A stretch of DNA of 64,000 bases from Sinonovacula constricta (GCA_007844125.1 CM017564.1:14550244-14614243); one strand, 5' to 3'. Shown: positions 1 to 13,254, counted from the stretch's first letter. Program-made: numbers and translations. Notes: generated by a model from the letters alone, not told the origin.

Positions 1-1100
1 CCCCATGTGGAAATTTCAGTGAGCATTCCATATATAGGCGTCGCGCTCCAGCGCGTTGCCAATAACTATCGACATATGCACACAATAACATAACTCTTTT
101 TCTAATAACGAGACAAGAGTTGAAATTAAATAGCCCAAGCAATGGCGTATAAGAAACGAACTTGTTAATGACGTCATGCGATAAAAGACGGTGTCCTCGT
201 ATATAAAAGTAACATGTGCAACTTCTAAAAACACAAAAACAAAATTAAACCAACAAAGCAAACTGTATTATTGTAAAGTTATTATAGTTAAGGATTTCCA
301 AAAGATAAATTATAACAAACCGAAGATTTATGCAAGAATGGCATGTAAACCAATAAAGGCAAATAAAATTACGAATTTATACCTACTCTGCAATTTCACA
401 TTAAAGGTGTGCAGACTTCTCAAGTTATCTTACCTATACGGACAATTTCGTTAAGACAAGATGAATCAATTTTATAGTAATACACTTGTTTCTGGAACTG
501 AAATCGTGTACAAGTGAGTTGTATAATATATAAAATTATATGATGTGACACGATGTGAAGCACTATCAAGATATGAATAATTCTATTGTCATTATGAGGA
601 AACATAGCCATTTAAAATGAATATCTGCATTACATAGGCGAGGCAAGTACAAAGGTATATTAAATAAGTACTTTAGATATTTGCAAAGTTACTGTAATTA
701 TTTTAAGTTGAAAAAGTACAAGCGACAAAACCAAAAGAAAACTTCTTAAAACTTGGTTTTAAAAAAGTCATATTTTTAGCAAAGTGTATAGAATAATATT
801 TCGACAAAGTCATATGAGTACTACAATATATCTTAAAGTTGAAAAGGCACAGGACAACGTTATTTATTGAGTTGACATGAAAATTGAAACTACATAATCC
901 GTCCCATTACTTCCATAGAAATATATATTAAATTTTCAAATTAAATATTAGTATTTTATTGCACTATTTTACTTTTATAATCATTTAAGGGAAAGTAACT
1001 AAAACAACACGTCAAATTGGTATACATGTAATAACAAGCAAACTATATATACCGCATTTATCGACAAGCCTTTTGTGAATAAATATAATTTAAGTAGGAA
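1..1100. repeat. Duplicated flanking block (repeat-derived)
   Basis: No gene is seen here. Bases about 60-1100 align by eye with 9405-10480, with scattered substitutions and small indels, so this is one copy of a duplicated intergenic block. Bases 60-440 also match part of the 0.8 kb dispersed element found at 8960-9790 and 38540-39350. The first 75 bases carry a short motif (a cagt-gagcatttc core followed by ataggcg) that recurs downstream of G6 near 48450 and downstream of G7 near 61050. By analogy, another copy of the gene family may end just before the window. Confidence 0.6.
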
Positions 1101-1249
1101 GCGTTTAATTATTTAGACTCTGATTTAAACAATATCGTGGTGTTTGCTGTTAACAATGAACTTACCGTTACATTTTCCAAACACCCATGTGGTGCATTTA
1201 ATCAGGTGCTGTCACTTCTCCATGCGAGTCCTTGCTCGACACACTGGCG

Positions 1250-1285
1250 ACTTACAAATTGTCTCAAACTGTTGGATTTTATTAT
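1250..1285 (+). promoter_or_regulatory. Weak candidate leader exon of G1
   Basis: The stretch gttggatttt...atag is followed by GTAAGT at 1287. It resembles the leader-exon ends seen before G2 and G3 (ttggatt...aag then GTAA). It lies about 1 kb before the G1 start, as the G2 leader does before G2. The similarity is short and no clear CCAAT or TATA block was found, so confidence is low. Confidence 0.2.
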
Positions 1286-2283
1286 AGGTAAGTTTTGTTT
1301 TAATATTTCCAAAATCAACAATCATAGGATTGTTGTTGCTAAAAATAACTTTGTGACAATATTTTAAGGCATACTTATATATTTATCAGTTATTTCCAAT
1401 ACGTCTGTCTTCGTAAGCATATAATAATTATGGCTTTGTTAATACATATGTAATCTTTAAAATGAATATACAAACTTCAATGAACATCAGATACAGTTCC
1501 ATCTGTGAATTATACATTAAATATTGCTTTACTTTAACGAATAATTGTCGGCCAAGAAATATGATAGATAATGCTAAAACAATAAGATTTTTTAAACGAT
1601 GTACGTCATAGAAGGCCAAACGTACGTATTGATATGACAATAATTTTGTTATATATTATAGAAAATGGTTTCATACTAATTTATTATTTTAAGAACTTGA
1701 ATTTTGTAAATTCTTTGTTATTTTTTTTATTTAAAATGATAATATCTAGGAATGAAAATGACAAGTGTCCAAAACAACGTAACAAAATGTAGTATTATGA
1801 GGCGATTATATGATGCGTTACAAAGACATTACAAAGGTTGTAATTTTCCTGCTGACTGTGGGACAACAAATATATCGAAATGTTTTAGTAAAATATCACC
1901 TAATTTATTTCGTATAACTGTTACAAAATTTATGTCGTGTATATGTAAAAGTAAATTACTATTTTGTTTTAAGATCGTAATATGTAACATCAAACCTTTT
2001 ATGTAAATTGCGAATCGTATCATTTTATGATTCTTGAATAAATAAACAACATTTAAGTCGACTGTATTACTTCTTTCAGCAAAAGATAGTTAATGTTTAT
2101 CAGGAATTTGCACTGTTGTCGTTATCGTTTTCCCGGTGGCAGTAACTTCAACATAAAATAAAATAAAACAAATGCATAAGTAACTTATCAATTAATGAAA
2201 TCTTTTTCTTGGATAATTTTATGAAATGTAAAATAAAATACATTATTTGTTTTATAGTTATCCAGACATATAAGACACAATTC

Positions 2284-3615
2284 ATGATGATGCTAAACGT
2301 TAGTTTCATTGTAACACTGATTGGGTTGGTCCTCGCATAAGAGGAAAATGGATTTACGAGTTCACTAAGGACACATGTCGATTCATGTACGGTGAGCCAC
2401 TGGGTCAGTGGAAAAAGGTCAACGGCTTGCAGTGCGTCAAGGCATGCACGCAAAACAAGAACTGCAATTCCTTGATGTACGAAAAAGCCACAGAGCAATG
2501 TTTTCTGAACGCCGAGATCCAGAAAGACGAGGACTAGTTTCCAGAGGACTGTGGAGTGCAGTACGCCGCACCGGTCATCAGTAAGTAATATAACATCTAC
2601 TGTATTCATAACTTTTGTATCATGTTAATTTAACCCTAACCCCATTCACGAACAATTCCAACAACCAATAAAGTGACTTATCCCTCTATTCTCTCAAATA
2701 TCTTGTGCAGTTATTTTCAGATATTCTCTATGTCAACCTACACTGCACCTACACATTATCTCTTTCAATTTCAAACATTATTATTTCAAGAATTTCTTCA
2801 GTGTCAGTGTAGTATTAGCTGTGTGCAGCGAAAATAGAAATAAGTTCATTTCATATCCGAAATCTTATAAATTGAATATCAAGATGTAATCGACTGTGCA
2901 ATTATTTGATCAACTATAAGAATAAGATGTACGTTGCTTGTATAGATCTTAAACATTGAATAAAACTAGGTAAAGCTTATAAAGTACGAGATTGTTTAAA
3001 ACTAAACTGGTATGCCATATTGCAGAATATCTTGGCTGCGAGGATGGGTGGCAGTTCCTTGCTGGCAGATGTTTTCTTTACCCTGATGTGGTGTTAAGCT
3101 GGTTTGGCTGTGATGACTACTGTATCGGAGGGAACGGCTACTTGGCCAAGTACTACAACACCACTGACCTTGGTGTACTCTCTACCGCTTACTTCTACGG
3201 CTGGAACACAACAACTGTCGCCTATGGATGGTATCCCTGGATGACGGTCAACGATCTCTCCGTTGAAGGCGTCTACACAGGTACGATCGACGGTTATATG
3301 TATATACTATAGTATACTTGGTTCTTTTTTAACATTCATTCGCTCCTTAACAATGTCATTAAAACATGGTATGAACAAACATATTTTATGTAAATGTACA
3401 GTCACCCAATTCATTTTACATGTTTTCCTACAGATCGCGACAATGTGTCGTTGAACCCGGCTGTCCTACCTACGATCTATAACCATGTTGAAGACAGGGA
3501 CTGCGGGTATTCGTATATGAACTGGATCATCATGGATTGGTGTCAATATGAGTCAAGCTGTCTGTGTGAACAGGATCTCAAAGTCATAACGAAGAGGCCC
3601 AAACGATTTCAGTGA
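2284..3615 (+). pseudogene. G1: PAN/C-type-lectin-like gene with disrupted exon 1
   Basis: This is a close relative of G2. Exon 1 (2284 or 2287 to 2580) has three lesions relative to G2: the signal-peptide Leu codon TTA is TAA at 2338-2340; one base is lost just afterwards (294 versus 295 bases from the aligned ATG to the donor); and a Gln codon is TAG near 2534-2536. Exon 2 (3026-3280, 255 bases) and exon 3 (3434-3615, 182 bases, TGA stop) remain fully open. All four splice sites are canonical, with phase-1 introns of 445 and 153 bases. Exon 2 keeps GCEDGW, GRCFLYPD and WFGCDDYC; exon 3 keeps DCGY, SCLCE and the tail ending KRPKRFQ. An AATAAA lies at 3904-3909. It is probably a recent pseudogene. 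A shorter product from another start is possible but would lack this signal peptide. Sequencing error could be excluded with reads. Confidence 0.75.
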
Positions 3616-4060
3616 ACGTTCAAATCAGTTTGCTTAAAATCGGGGCTCTTAAAGAAGCGAGCAAAGCTTTTTAAATAATCCTTTGCCAATGTGGTTAATG
3701 TTCGTTGGCGGTTGTCTTATAAGGCTCCCGAGGTAAAATTGCGACAACACTGAAATATGCATTGTTAAAAGACATTTCGTGAGAATATACGCACTGCAGT
3801 CAATAGAACGTAACACATGTGACTGATTTCATTTCTTCTTATTTTGTAAAAAAATGTATTCAATTGCTATCATATGTTATGTGGTAGTTGTACTAGGAAC
3901 TAAAATAAAATGTGGGTGCGACAAAATGTCAATATTCGATTTTTAGATGAGTGCCTGTGTCTGTTGTTTACATTTTTGTTCTTTTTACTATGTTTTTAAA
4001 AACATCAGGTAAAATATACTATCATGAAAAATATTTATTCATAAAAGCCCTTAAGTATGT
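3616..4060 (+). other. 3' flank of G1, duplicated after G2
   Basis: This segment matches 8331-8810 downstream of G2 and includes AATAAA at 3904-3909, a likely polyadenylation signal. The shared flank shows that G1 and G2 were duplicated together with their 3' regions. Confidence 0.55.
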
Positions 4061-4872
4061 TACTCCACATGTTTTACCTGGCTATAGATTTCAAAGATGC
4101 GAACGCCCGTATAGGAAAGACACTTGACAGTGTCAAAGATAAAGGAACAGCTTGCAAGTGGAGAGAAAGCAAGTTAATAAAAGATGAGTAAAGTAATACG
4201 TTATAAATATGTGAGTGAAAGATCTTGGCTATGGCAGAAGGAGAATTAGAGTTTCTATGATTTATAATGGTCGCTAATAGTTGCGTCTCATTATTCTTAG
4301 AATAATGCATTGACACACAATTCTGGCGTAAACAGAAATACTTGACACGAATCACACCTTGTCCTAGTCGTACACCCCCGTGAGAAAACCTCTTGGACAA
4401 GAACTCGTGTTACCGAACAACTCCTCACATAAAAATGAGTATATACCTGAAATGAACAGAACTGCTTAACTGCTTTGCGAAAATTTTCAACCAAACAATA
4501 CGAATTTACGGTTTTGTCCAAATATCCAATCAAAACGAGACACGTAATAGCACCTGCATTGGGTTAAATTAAGTTAAAACCGATAAAAGCATATTTTTTG
4601 TAAGATTTTATATATTTTATACATGCACTAATATTCTTATATATATATATCATGCTACTGCTCGTTCAGCCGACTTGATAGTTTACCCCCTTGTCATTAG
4701 GTGTTTTCGTCATGTACTATGGCAGCCGACGCGTGGAGCTAGGAAGTCATATTACTGACCCCAAAACCCTGGCAGGTATCCCATTTATACACCTTAGTGT
4801 AGTGGAACAACTCGAGGTTAATTTCTTACCCAACCACGGACCACGTGAACCGGAGTCGTGAGTTCTACCACT
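4061..4872. other. Gene-free stretch
   Basis: Only short ORFs on the minus strand occur here, with no recognisable domain, splice context or similarity to the local gene family. Nothing further is seen. Confidence 0.5.
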
Positions 4873-5151
<279 letters not shown>

Positions 5152-5700
5152 CTTTTGCTAGGCAGACCGTTAACTTTGACATCTGTCTGGCACATGATTA
5201 TCTTTGTCCTGCATCTTTCTAAAAATTAATGCATGTTGAAGTACTGATAGGACTTTGTCATAATTATATTGTTATTTATGGATAATTTAAAATACTAAAG
5301 TTGAAATCGCCTCTCTTGCTATAGAATTATGTACAGACAATATCAATGAAGTGTTTATCTCGGTGTCAAGTTATGCTGTATTTAAATGTAAAGTAAGGTG
5401 CTTTGTTAAGGGTTAGTTCTGGAGAGTTAAACAGCTGGATCATTTGAGAGAAGAAAGAATTATTTTAGTAAAGAAATCGTTCAGAAAGCTTGAATTGAAA
5501 GCTTCCAGACACTTCCTTGATTTATCTCGCCCTTAAACGACATGACAGGGGAAATTCCAACAGTGACTGAAGTAGCTTTATTTTTAAAGTGAGCTTCTTT
5601 CTGGTAGACACCCTTATCGCCTGACTGAGTGACGTACATTTTACAAAAGATCTAAGTATTGAATTTAAACCATTTTACTCCGAGATTCATGTCCTCTAAG

Positions 5701-5797
5701 CCAATCAGTGACCATATCTGATTTATATATTGGTTATATTTCTTTCAATCACAAACATATTGCACATAAAGTAGTTGAGGTTTGGATTAAACACAAG
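5701..5797 (+). promoter_or_regulatory. Putative promoter and untranslated leader exon of G2
   Basis: A CCAATCA box at 5701-5707 and a TATA-like TTTATATA at 5722-5729 are followed by a leader ending ggattaaacacaag, with a donor GTAAT at 5798. The same arrangement recurs before G3 (13255-13374) and G4 (20589-20730). The G2 start codon has a splice acceptor about 30 bases upstream, near 6826, which fits splicing from this leader over an intron of about 1 kb. The role is inferred and there is no transcript evidence. Confidence 0.5.
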
Positions 5798-6857
5798 GTA
5801 ATTTTTAGCATCTAGCAGAGTATTCTATTTAAGGTTAAATAAGTTTACTGCGCGATTTCTGAATGTGAAAATTGAAAGCCTCTCATGCCAGTCAAGTAAT
5901 AGTTTGTATTAGAAATATTGTTCAATTATGCTTTCTTTCATTTTTTGACGCTTTGTACGTAAGATACACGGCTTACCAACCGATAAGGTTTGCGTATTTA
6001 ATGCTATTTTTAGGCAGCAAATAAGTTGTAAGAGTTTTTTAAGGCAAATAACTTTGATAGCTAATGAGATTAAAATATCTTTTGTTAAGAGGGTTTTAAC
6101 AAAACCATTACTGTTGTGAGATCAGTATAAAATAGTTCGGGCAATGGCGTTTTGTAATAATCATTGACAGCACAGGATGAAAACATTACGTCTGTCTTAA
6201 ACAAATATGAACACTTCCAGACGATAAGATCCAACTCAAATCGAAGAAACAAATATAAACAAGGGCAAGAGACAACTGTCCAAACCAACGAGGCGATGAT
6301 ATTATGCGCGATCTAAAAATAATATCAAACGGCAGAGGATTAAGAAAAGTTTTTTTGTTCAATGGAGTTTTCATAATTAAAAAACAAACACATTACAATT
6401 TTTTTATTTTTCTTGTCGGCCATAGGGCAAAAAATATATCGAAATGTTTCAGTAAAATATCAGTTAATATATATATAGTATGACTGCTACAAGATTTACG
6501 TCGTGTATAAGTAGAAGTAAATATCAAACATATCATGGAAATTGTGTACAATATTATTTCATCATTCTTGAATTAATAAACAACATTAAAGTCGACAGCA
6601 TTACTTCTTCAACATTTCTTTAAAGGAACTGCGAGCACAAGTTACTGTAACAAAAATAGATAGTTAATGTTTGCAAGAATTGCGCACTATTGTCGTTATC
6701 TTTTTATCGGTGGAAGTTACTTCTGCAAAATCTAAAACATAGTCACTAATCTAATGATGAAATCTATGCATTGAATTATTTTATGAAATGTAAAATAAAA
6801 TACACATTTTTATATTTGTTGTATAGATATCCAGACATAAATGTGACACATTTCATA

Positions 6858-8330
6858 ATGATGCTAAACGTTAGCTACATCTTAACCCTGATTGGGTTGG
6901 TCCTCGCATTAGAGGAGACTTGGATTTACGAGTTCACTAAGGACACATGTCACTTCATTTACGGTGAGTCACTGGGTCAGTGGGAGAAGATAAACGGCTT
7001 GCAGTGCGTCGAGGCATGTACGCAGCACATGAACTGCAATTCCTTGTTGTACGAGAAAGCCACAGGGCAATGTTTTCTGAACGCCGAGATCCTGGAAGAC
7101 GAGGACCAGTTTCCAGAGGACTGTGGAGTGCAGTACGCCGCGCCGGTCACCAGTAAGTAATATAACATCTCCTGTATTAACTACATTTATATCAAGTTAT
7201 CTTGATTAATTTAACACAGCAGGTTATATACTGACGGCATTCACAATGGAACCTTAGAGCCATGTGTCATCCCCTGGCCAATGTCACCTCTTTACCGAAG
7301 GGTGCAGTGATCTAACCCGGAGTCCCTCACTGATTCAGCATCAAATGAAGTACTCTAAACCCATTCACTAACTATAACATCTAGTAAAGTGTCTTATCAC
7401 TATTTTCTTAATTATCTTGTGCAGTTATCTTTACATATTCTCTATGTCAACCTACACTGCAATTACACGTTATCTCTTTCAATTTCAAACTTTATTATTT
7501 CAAGACTTTCTACTGTTTTCGGTGTGGTATTAGCTGTGTGCAGCGGAAGTAGAATTAAGTTCATTTAATATTCGAACTCTTGTAGATTGAATATCAAGAT
7601 GTAATCGACTGTGCAATTATTTGATCAATTATAAGAATAAGATGTACGTTGTTTGTGAAGATCTTAAACATTAAATAAAAATAGATAAAGCTAATAAAGT
7701 AAGAGATGGTTTAAACTAAATTGGTATGTTAAATTGCAGAATATCTTGGCTGCGAGGATGGGTGGCAGTTCGTTGCAGGCAGATGTTTTCTTTACCCTGA
7801 TGTGGTGTTAAGCTGGTTTGGCTGTGATGACTACTGTATCGGAGAGAACGGCTACTTGGCCAAGTACTACAACACCACTGACTTTGGTGTACTCTCTACC
7901 GCATATTTCTACGGCTGGAACACAACAACTGTCGCCCATGGATGGTATCCCTGGATAACGGTCAACGATCTCTCTGTTGAAGGCGTCTACACAGGTACGA
8001 TCGACGGTTATATGTATTTAGTATAGTATACTTGGTTCTTTTTTTAACATTCAATCGCTCCTTAACACTGCCATTAAAACAGGGTATGAACAAAAATATT
8101 TTATGTAAATGTACAGTCACCCAATTCATTTTACATGTTTTCCTACAGATCGCGACAATGTGCCGTTGAACCCGGCTGTCCTACCTACGATCTATTACAA
8201 TAGTGAACAACGGGATTGCGGGTATTCGTCTACGAACTGGATCATCATGGATTGGTGTCAATATAAGTACAGCTGTCTGTGTGAACAGGATCTCAAAGTC
8301 ATAACGAAGAGGCCCAAACGATTTCATTGA
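6858..8330 (+). CDS. G2: secreted PAN + C-type-lectin-like protein
   Basis: The coding exons are 6858-7152, 7740-7994 and 8149-8330 (732 bases, 243 residues), with GT-AG phase-1 introns of 587 and 154 bases. The start is the ATG pair aligned with the other copies; the open frame upstream of it crosses a probable splice acceptor (tatag near 6826) and is not coding. Residues 1 to about 17 form a hydrophobic signal peptide ending LVLA. Residues about 22-98 carry six cysteines in a PAN/apple-like spacing (TCHF, QCVEAC, NC, QC, DCG). Exons 2-3 form a compact CTLD (GCEDGW, GRCFLYPD, WFGCDDYC, then DCGY and SCLCE), without obvious EPN/QPD or WND sugar-binding motifs. NTT sequons occur in exon 2. The basic tail reads KVITKRPKRFH. 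It is intact where its neighbour G1 is broken. Domain type is fairly sure; ligand unknown. Confidence 0.85.
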
Positions 8331-8650
8331 ACGTTCAAATCAGTTTGCTTAAAATCATTGCTCTTAACGAAGAGAGAAAAGCTATTTAAATAATCTTTTG
8401 CCAATGTGGTTAATGTTCGTTGGCGGTCTTATGAGGCTCCCGATGTAAAATTGCGACAACACTGCTCCATGCATTGTTAAAAGACATTTGTGTAAAAATA
8501 CGCAATGCAGTCAATAGAACGTAGCACATGTGACTTGATTTTATTTCTTCTTATTTTGTACAAAAATGTATTCGATTGCTATCATATGTTATGTGGTTGT
8601 TGTACTAGGATTGTAACACTTTCGGTTTTATCAACGATAAAAAGGACAAA

Positions 8651-8656
8651 AATAAA
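8651..8656 (+). terminator. Polyadenylation signal of G2
   Basis: AATAAA lies about 320 bases after the stop, at the position equivalent to 3904-3909 after G1. An alternative AATAAA lies near 8790. Confidence 0.4.
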
Positions 8657-8959
8657 ATGTGGGGGCGACCAAAATGTCAATATTCGATATTTAGATGAGT
8701 GCCTGTGTCTGTTGTTTACATTTTTGTTCTTTTTATTATGTTTTGGAAAACATCAGGTAAAACATACTATCATTAAGAATATCTATTAATAAAAGTCCCT
8801 AAGTATGTTACGACAATTATGTTGCATACATTGACACCTTAGTATGAGGGCATACAAGCAAGTTACAAATGCTTAGTAAATGTCATTATTTTCCTATGAA
8901 TAGCTTTCTGTACTGTTGTGCGTATGGCAAATATCTAAAAAGGCATTAGGAAGTCGACT

Positions 8960-9790
8960 CTATAGCTCAGGGATTATGATAAATATTTCATAAATAACCC
9001 ATATAACAACATAGCAAATAATACACCATAGGAAAATATGAAAACGTCCTTTGAGAAATTCCATTTATATTAAAATTTTAACTGCAACTAGATAAAGGCA
9101 ACCTGAGCTAAGTACAAGTGACAAACAGTGGGGACGAGACATTACAAACAAAACGAGACAAAAAACAACAACAACGTTACCGCATTGGAACGAACAGTCG
9201 ACAAATAGACGGAGTGGGCTCTTTAAATCTATTTTGGGGAGCGCTCCATCCTCGCAGTAACATAGTCTCTCTCACAGACAGAACAATAGAGCAATTAAAA
9301 TACCCCATTTAAGTGCGACAACAAACAGTAAGTACCTGCATTGGAAATTTAAAGCAGATACATTAGTACTATTTACCCAATATAACATTCCTTATAATAT
9401 AACTATCGACATATGCACACAATGTATATTAGATAACTCATTTTCTAAAAATGAGACAATAGTTGAAATAAAGAAGCCCAAGCGATGGCGTATAAGAAAC
9501 GAATTTGTAAATGTCTTCATGTGATAAAAGACGGTGTCCTCATATGTAAAAGTATTATGTGCAACTTCTAAAAAACACAAAAACAAAATTAAACCAACAA
9601 AGGTAACTGTATTATTGAAAATTGATTATTGTTAAAGAATTTGAAAAGTTGAATAATAACAAGCCGAAGATTTATGCATAAATGACATGTAAAACAATAA
9701 AGGTAAATAAAATTCCGAATTTATACATACTCTGCAGTCTCACATCAAAGGTGTGCAGACTGCTCAAGTTATCTTACCTATACGGACAAT
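8960..9790 (+). mobile_element. Dispersed 0.8 kb element, diverged copy
   Basis: Collinear blocks are shared with 38540-39350: the gttaccgc..ttggaacg core, a ggagcgctccat box, cagtaagtacctgcat, aagcccaagcgatgg, and agccgaagatttatgc. It has no long ORF, so it is either non-autonomous or decayed. Terminal repeats were not resolved. The 3' part is also present at 60-440. Confidence 0.5.
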
Positions 9791-10480
9791 TTCGTTAAGA
9801 CAAGATGAATCAATTTTATAGTAATACACTTGTTTCTGGAACTGAAATCGTGTACAAGTGAGTTGTATAATATATAAAATTATATGATGTGACACGATGT
9901 GAATCACTATCAAGATATTGATAATACTCTTGAGTTGAAATCTCATGTCATTATGAGGAAACATAGCCATTTAAAATGAAGATCTGCATTACATTGTATT
10001 GTCAAGGACAGGCAAGTACAAAGGTATATTAAATAAGTACCCTATGATATTTGCAAAGTTACTGTAATTATTTTAATGTGAAAACGTACAAGCGACAAAA
10101 CCAAAAGAAAACTTCTTAATACTAGGTCAAGTAATATTATTTGCAAAGTATATAGAATAGTCATATGAGTACTACAATATAAATTAAAGTTAAAAAGGCA
10201 CAGGACAGCGTTATTTATTGAGTTGATATGAAAATTGAAACGACATAATCCGTTCCATTACTTCCATAGAAATATATATTAAATTTTCAAATTAAATTTT
10301 AGTATTTTATTGTATTAAATTGGATTGAAAGGCTTGCACTATTTTATTTTTATAATCATTTAAGTGAAAGTAACTAAAACAACGCTTCAAAATTGCTAAT
10401 ACATGTAATAACAAGCCAACTATATATACCGCATTTATCGACAAGCCTTTTGTGAATGAATATAATTTAAGCAGGAAGCG
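9791..10480. repeat. Intergenic block homologous to 440-1100
   Basis: Nearly collinear with 440-1100, including the stretch after cttacctatacggac and the atataccgcatttatcgac stretch. Its presence after G2 indicates a tandem duplication unit covering gene plus flank. Confidence 0.6.
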
Positions 10481-10977
10481 TCGTAGAATTTATAGTCGTT
10501 CTATTGGCTTCTTAGATCTAAACATCGACTTAGAAGCAGTTTTCCCAAATGTAAGTAAAAACTAATGCTGCCCGTGTTTATTGACTAAGTATTTCTTATC
10601 GATTTAGTTTAAACTTTAATATTAGCATTATCCTGCCACCGTTTAACATAAAATACCGGGTTGGGGTGGGAGAAACAATTATTATTTGTTTTCATTTACT
10701 TTAAAAAAGTGAGTAAAGCATGCATTCCAATTGTGGTTTTATATAAAGTACAAAAAAGCAACATCGAGGGCATAATTTAAGCGAGTTAAAGTGGGGTAGA
10801 CATTTTTAATAAACATTTTGTATTACGAGTCTCCACTTGCTGCATGAGTAGATCACTGCCAAGCAACCCAAACGAAACAGCGATTAACTTTATCTTGTCT
10901 ACAGATAAGACATTTCAAAGAAGTTTGGATTTCGAATGAAAATATATAAAAGAATGTTTGTTTTGTTTGCTTTGGAG
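10481..10977. other. Gene-free stretch
   Basis: No supported gene; low-complexity AT-rich sequence leading into a reversed SINE. Confidence 0.4.
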
Positions 10978-11165
10978 ATTCGTCGCAGCGACCAATTATG
11001 ATCATTATAGCAACGTCTGGGTAGAACCACCGGCGCACTCCAAATTAGCTGGAAGACCTTCTCACATTAAGTCCTTCGCCTCGAACGGGACTCGAACCCA
11101 CGCGGTGGGAGGCTTAGCAGTCAGAGGAGTTACAAATCGGCGATTTTATCACTACCCACTGGCGT
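10978..11165 (-). mobile_element. tRNA-derived SINE (type 2), reverse orientation
   Basis: Read on the minus strand it matches the element at 63545-63775: a tRNA-like head with a TRGYNNA-type A box and a GGTTCGAGTCCC-like B box, then a body containing cttaatgtgagaaggtctt, a gcgccggtggttctaccc stretch and a cgctgcgac end. The 117-residue ORF across it is not a gene. Confidence 0.7.
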
Positions 11166-13254
11166 CCCTTAAAAGAATGTGTTTAGTATGTGATCCAAAC
11201 CTTATTCCACAGACTGGTTGCACATTTACTGGTACCTTATCAACAAGTGAAAACAAGTTCTGCCTTCTACAAATCGAGAGTTTATATCTAGAATTATTTT
11301 ATCTGCTTTAAAAGCCGTCTTACAAATGTTTTGCTTTAGGTACCTTCAGCAAGTTCTCCTCTAGTTTCAAATACAACAGACTCACTTTGAAAAAAGTAGT
11401 TCCATATTCATTTGGCTTTTCTGTCTTAAATAAATTTTAATACCCCAGTCAAAATAATATCAGACTTTTAAAATTCTTGACATGGCAAGGTTTATTATAA
11501 AATTCTGTTTGCTGAGACTATAAGTATACACCCATCGCGAAAACTTTTGATTACGATTTATTCACTCTACAAGATTCATGCATTACGAAGCATTCCCTGA
11601 GTTTGTTTGTTTGTTGTTTGTTTTTGTTGTTGTTGTTTTTTGTTGTTTGTTGTTTTTTTTCAAAATAAGAGAACCATTTTAGTATACTGGAAATTAAGTT
11701 TGACTGTATGGACTTAAACAAATTATTTAGAAGACCTCGCTACACAACTACAATTTTTTGTTATTGCCTGCTGCTTATTACTGTAAGCTAAACTTTAAAC
11801 GGCGACTTCCCAGTTCATTTCCTTAAAATAGGTCTCTCCGAAAAGCTTAATTTCCTGTTATTGCAATACTATTCACACCGCATAAAGATGCTTTCCAGAG
11901 CGGCGAAAATCAAATAGGAGGCGGCCTATATTAAAATGCATTAAGTTAAAAAATAATAAGCTAATATTTCTTCAAACTTCGAAGTCCTGAAATTCTGATA
12001 TAACAACGTGATTGTAATTTAATTATCTTTGTGATCAGATAAATTTGAAAACCGAGTATACTGTTGATTATTTTTTAATATTATAAACATCTTCATCAAA
12101 CATGGTTTTAAAAATACTTAAAACGTACTTTTCCATACTTTGCTATGCTGTTTATTAAAAAGATTAGAGAAAAACATGTAAAAAGCATTTTTAAAATTGT
12201 ATATCTGTTTTATAAAGGTGTCATCCGATAGTTTGGCAATTATAAATACAATTAACAAAACGTTTCTCTGTTTGGGAGAATTTGTGCATCATTTCTGTAG
12301 AAAAACCGAGCTTTACTCAAAATAAAAACTATTTTGAACACTACATTGATTGTAAGACAATACAAATCGCAAATGTCCATCTGTTCCAGACCAATAAATA
12401 TGCAGGACGATGATTTCCGCTAAATATAGATACTGACTTTCAAGCGAATTGCCCTAATGATGACATACCGTGATCTGAAAGGTATGCAGTCATGGAGGTT
12501 TTTTAGTTTAACAATAACTAACCGTGCAGCGTAGATGAGAAACCAAATGCCTGTTTGTAATAATGGGTGGGGTTAGGGCTTCAGTTTTCAGAGAGACGAA
12601 GGGCATCAACAGACAAAGATTCGCGGAATCAGTTACTTTAATTTATAAAGTTTTTAAGTTTTAATATAAGAATCAATTCTAAATTTTATTTAAGACTCGC
12701 ACACATGACCTTGGACACAGCAGTCATATGCCCCACATATACAACATTGGGTCTGTACACAGTTAGTTACTTCTTGGTGTTTTACATTCCGACCGACATT
12801 TACATTTCAATTCCAATGTTATCCTTATATGACTTTGAGAGGTGTCTACCGACCTTTATTATATAAATTATCATTGATTCATATGCAGAGTCAATCACTC
12901 TCCATTCCACTCTCCAACACAGGTTTTTGTGCTTTTTATTCCTAAATACACTGCTTTGACGAAAAGCCTTAAGGCAGTTTGAGGATTGACTTCTTGAAAT
13001 CAGATTGATCACGCCAGCCTAGTGCAAGGTAAACTTTCAATATACTCTAATATTTATTAACAGCAATTTTGTAAAAGGAAGCCAACTTATTAAAACAGCT
13101 TGCAAAAAAAACATTAGAAATAGAAGGTGACAATTTAGGTTAATCGATTGACACATAACAAAATGGGCTTTGAATAAAGAAGAAATAAGACCTACTGAAG
13201 TGTTTGCTTACTTGATAAGAATACTTTTTAAATATTTGTTTTAAATAAATGAGT
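11166..13254. other. Gene-free stretch
   Basis: No coding exon or known repeat head is recognised. A GTTT/GTT-rich tract lies at about 11600-11660. The remainder is AT-rich unique sequence. Confidence 0.4.

Noticed and set aside
1752..2006. 84-codon ORF containing NFPADCG, resembling the end of the PAN-like exon
   Set aside because: Only this short word matches; the other cysteines and the CFLN motif are absent, and the aligned region before G2 does not keep it. It could be a very old exon relic but is not supportable.
2148..2609. 153-codon minus-strand ORF over G1 exon 1
   Set aside because: Antisense shadow of the PAN-like exon. Similar shadows occur opposite exon 1 of G3, G4, G5 and G7.
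6771..6857. N-terminal extension of G2 to the ATG at 6771
   Set aside because: It would run through a probable splice acceptor (tatag near 6826) and displace the signal peptide. The other copies start at the equivalent of 6858.
10958..11311. 117-codon ORF
   Set aside because: Runs through a reversed SINE including its tRNA-like head; no domain.
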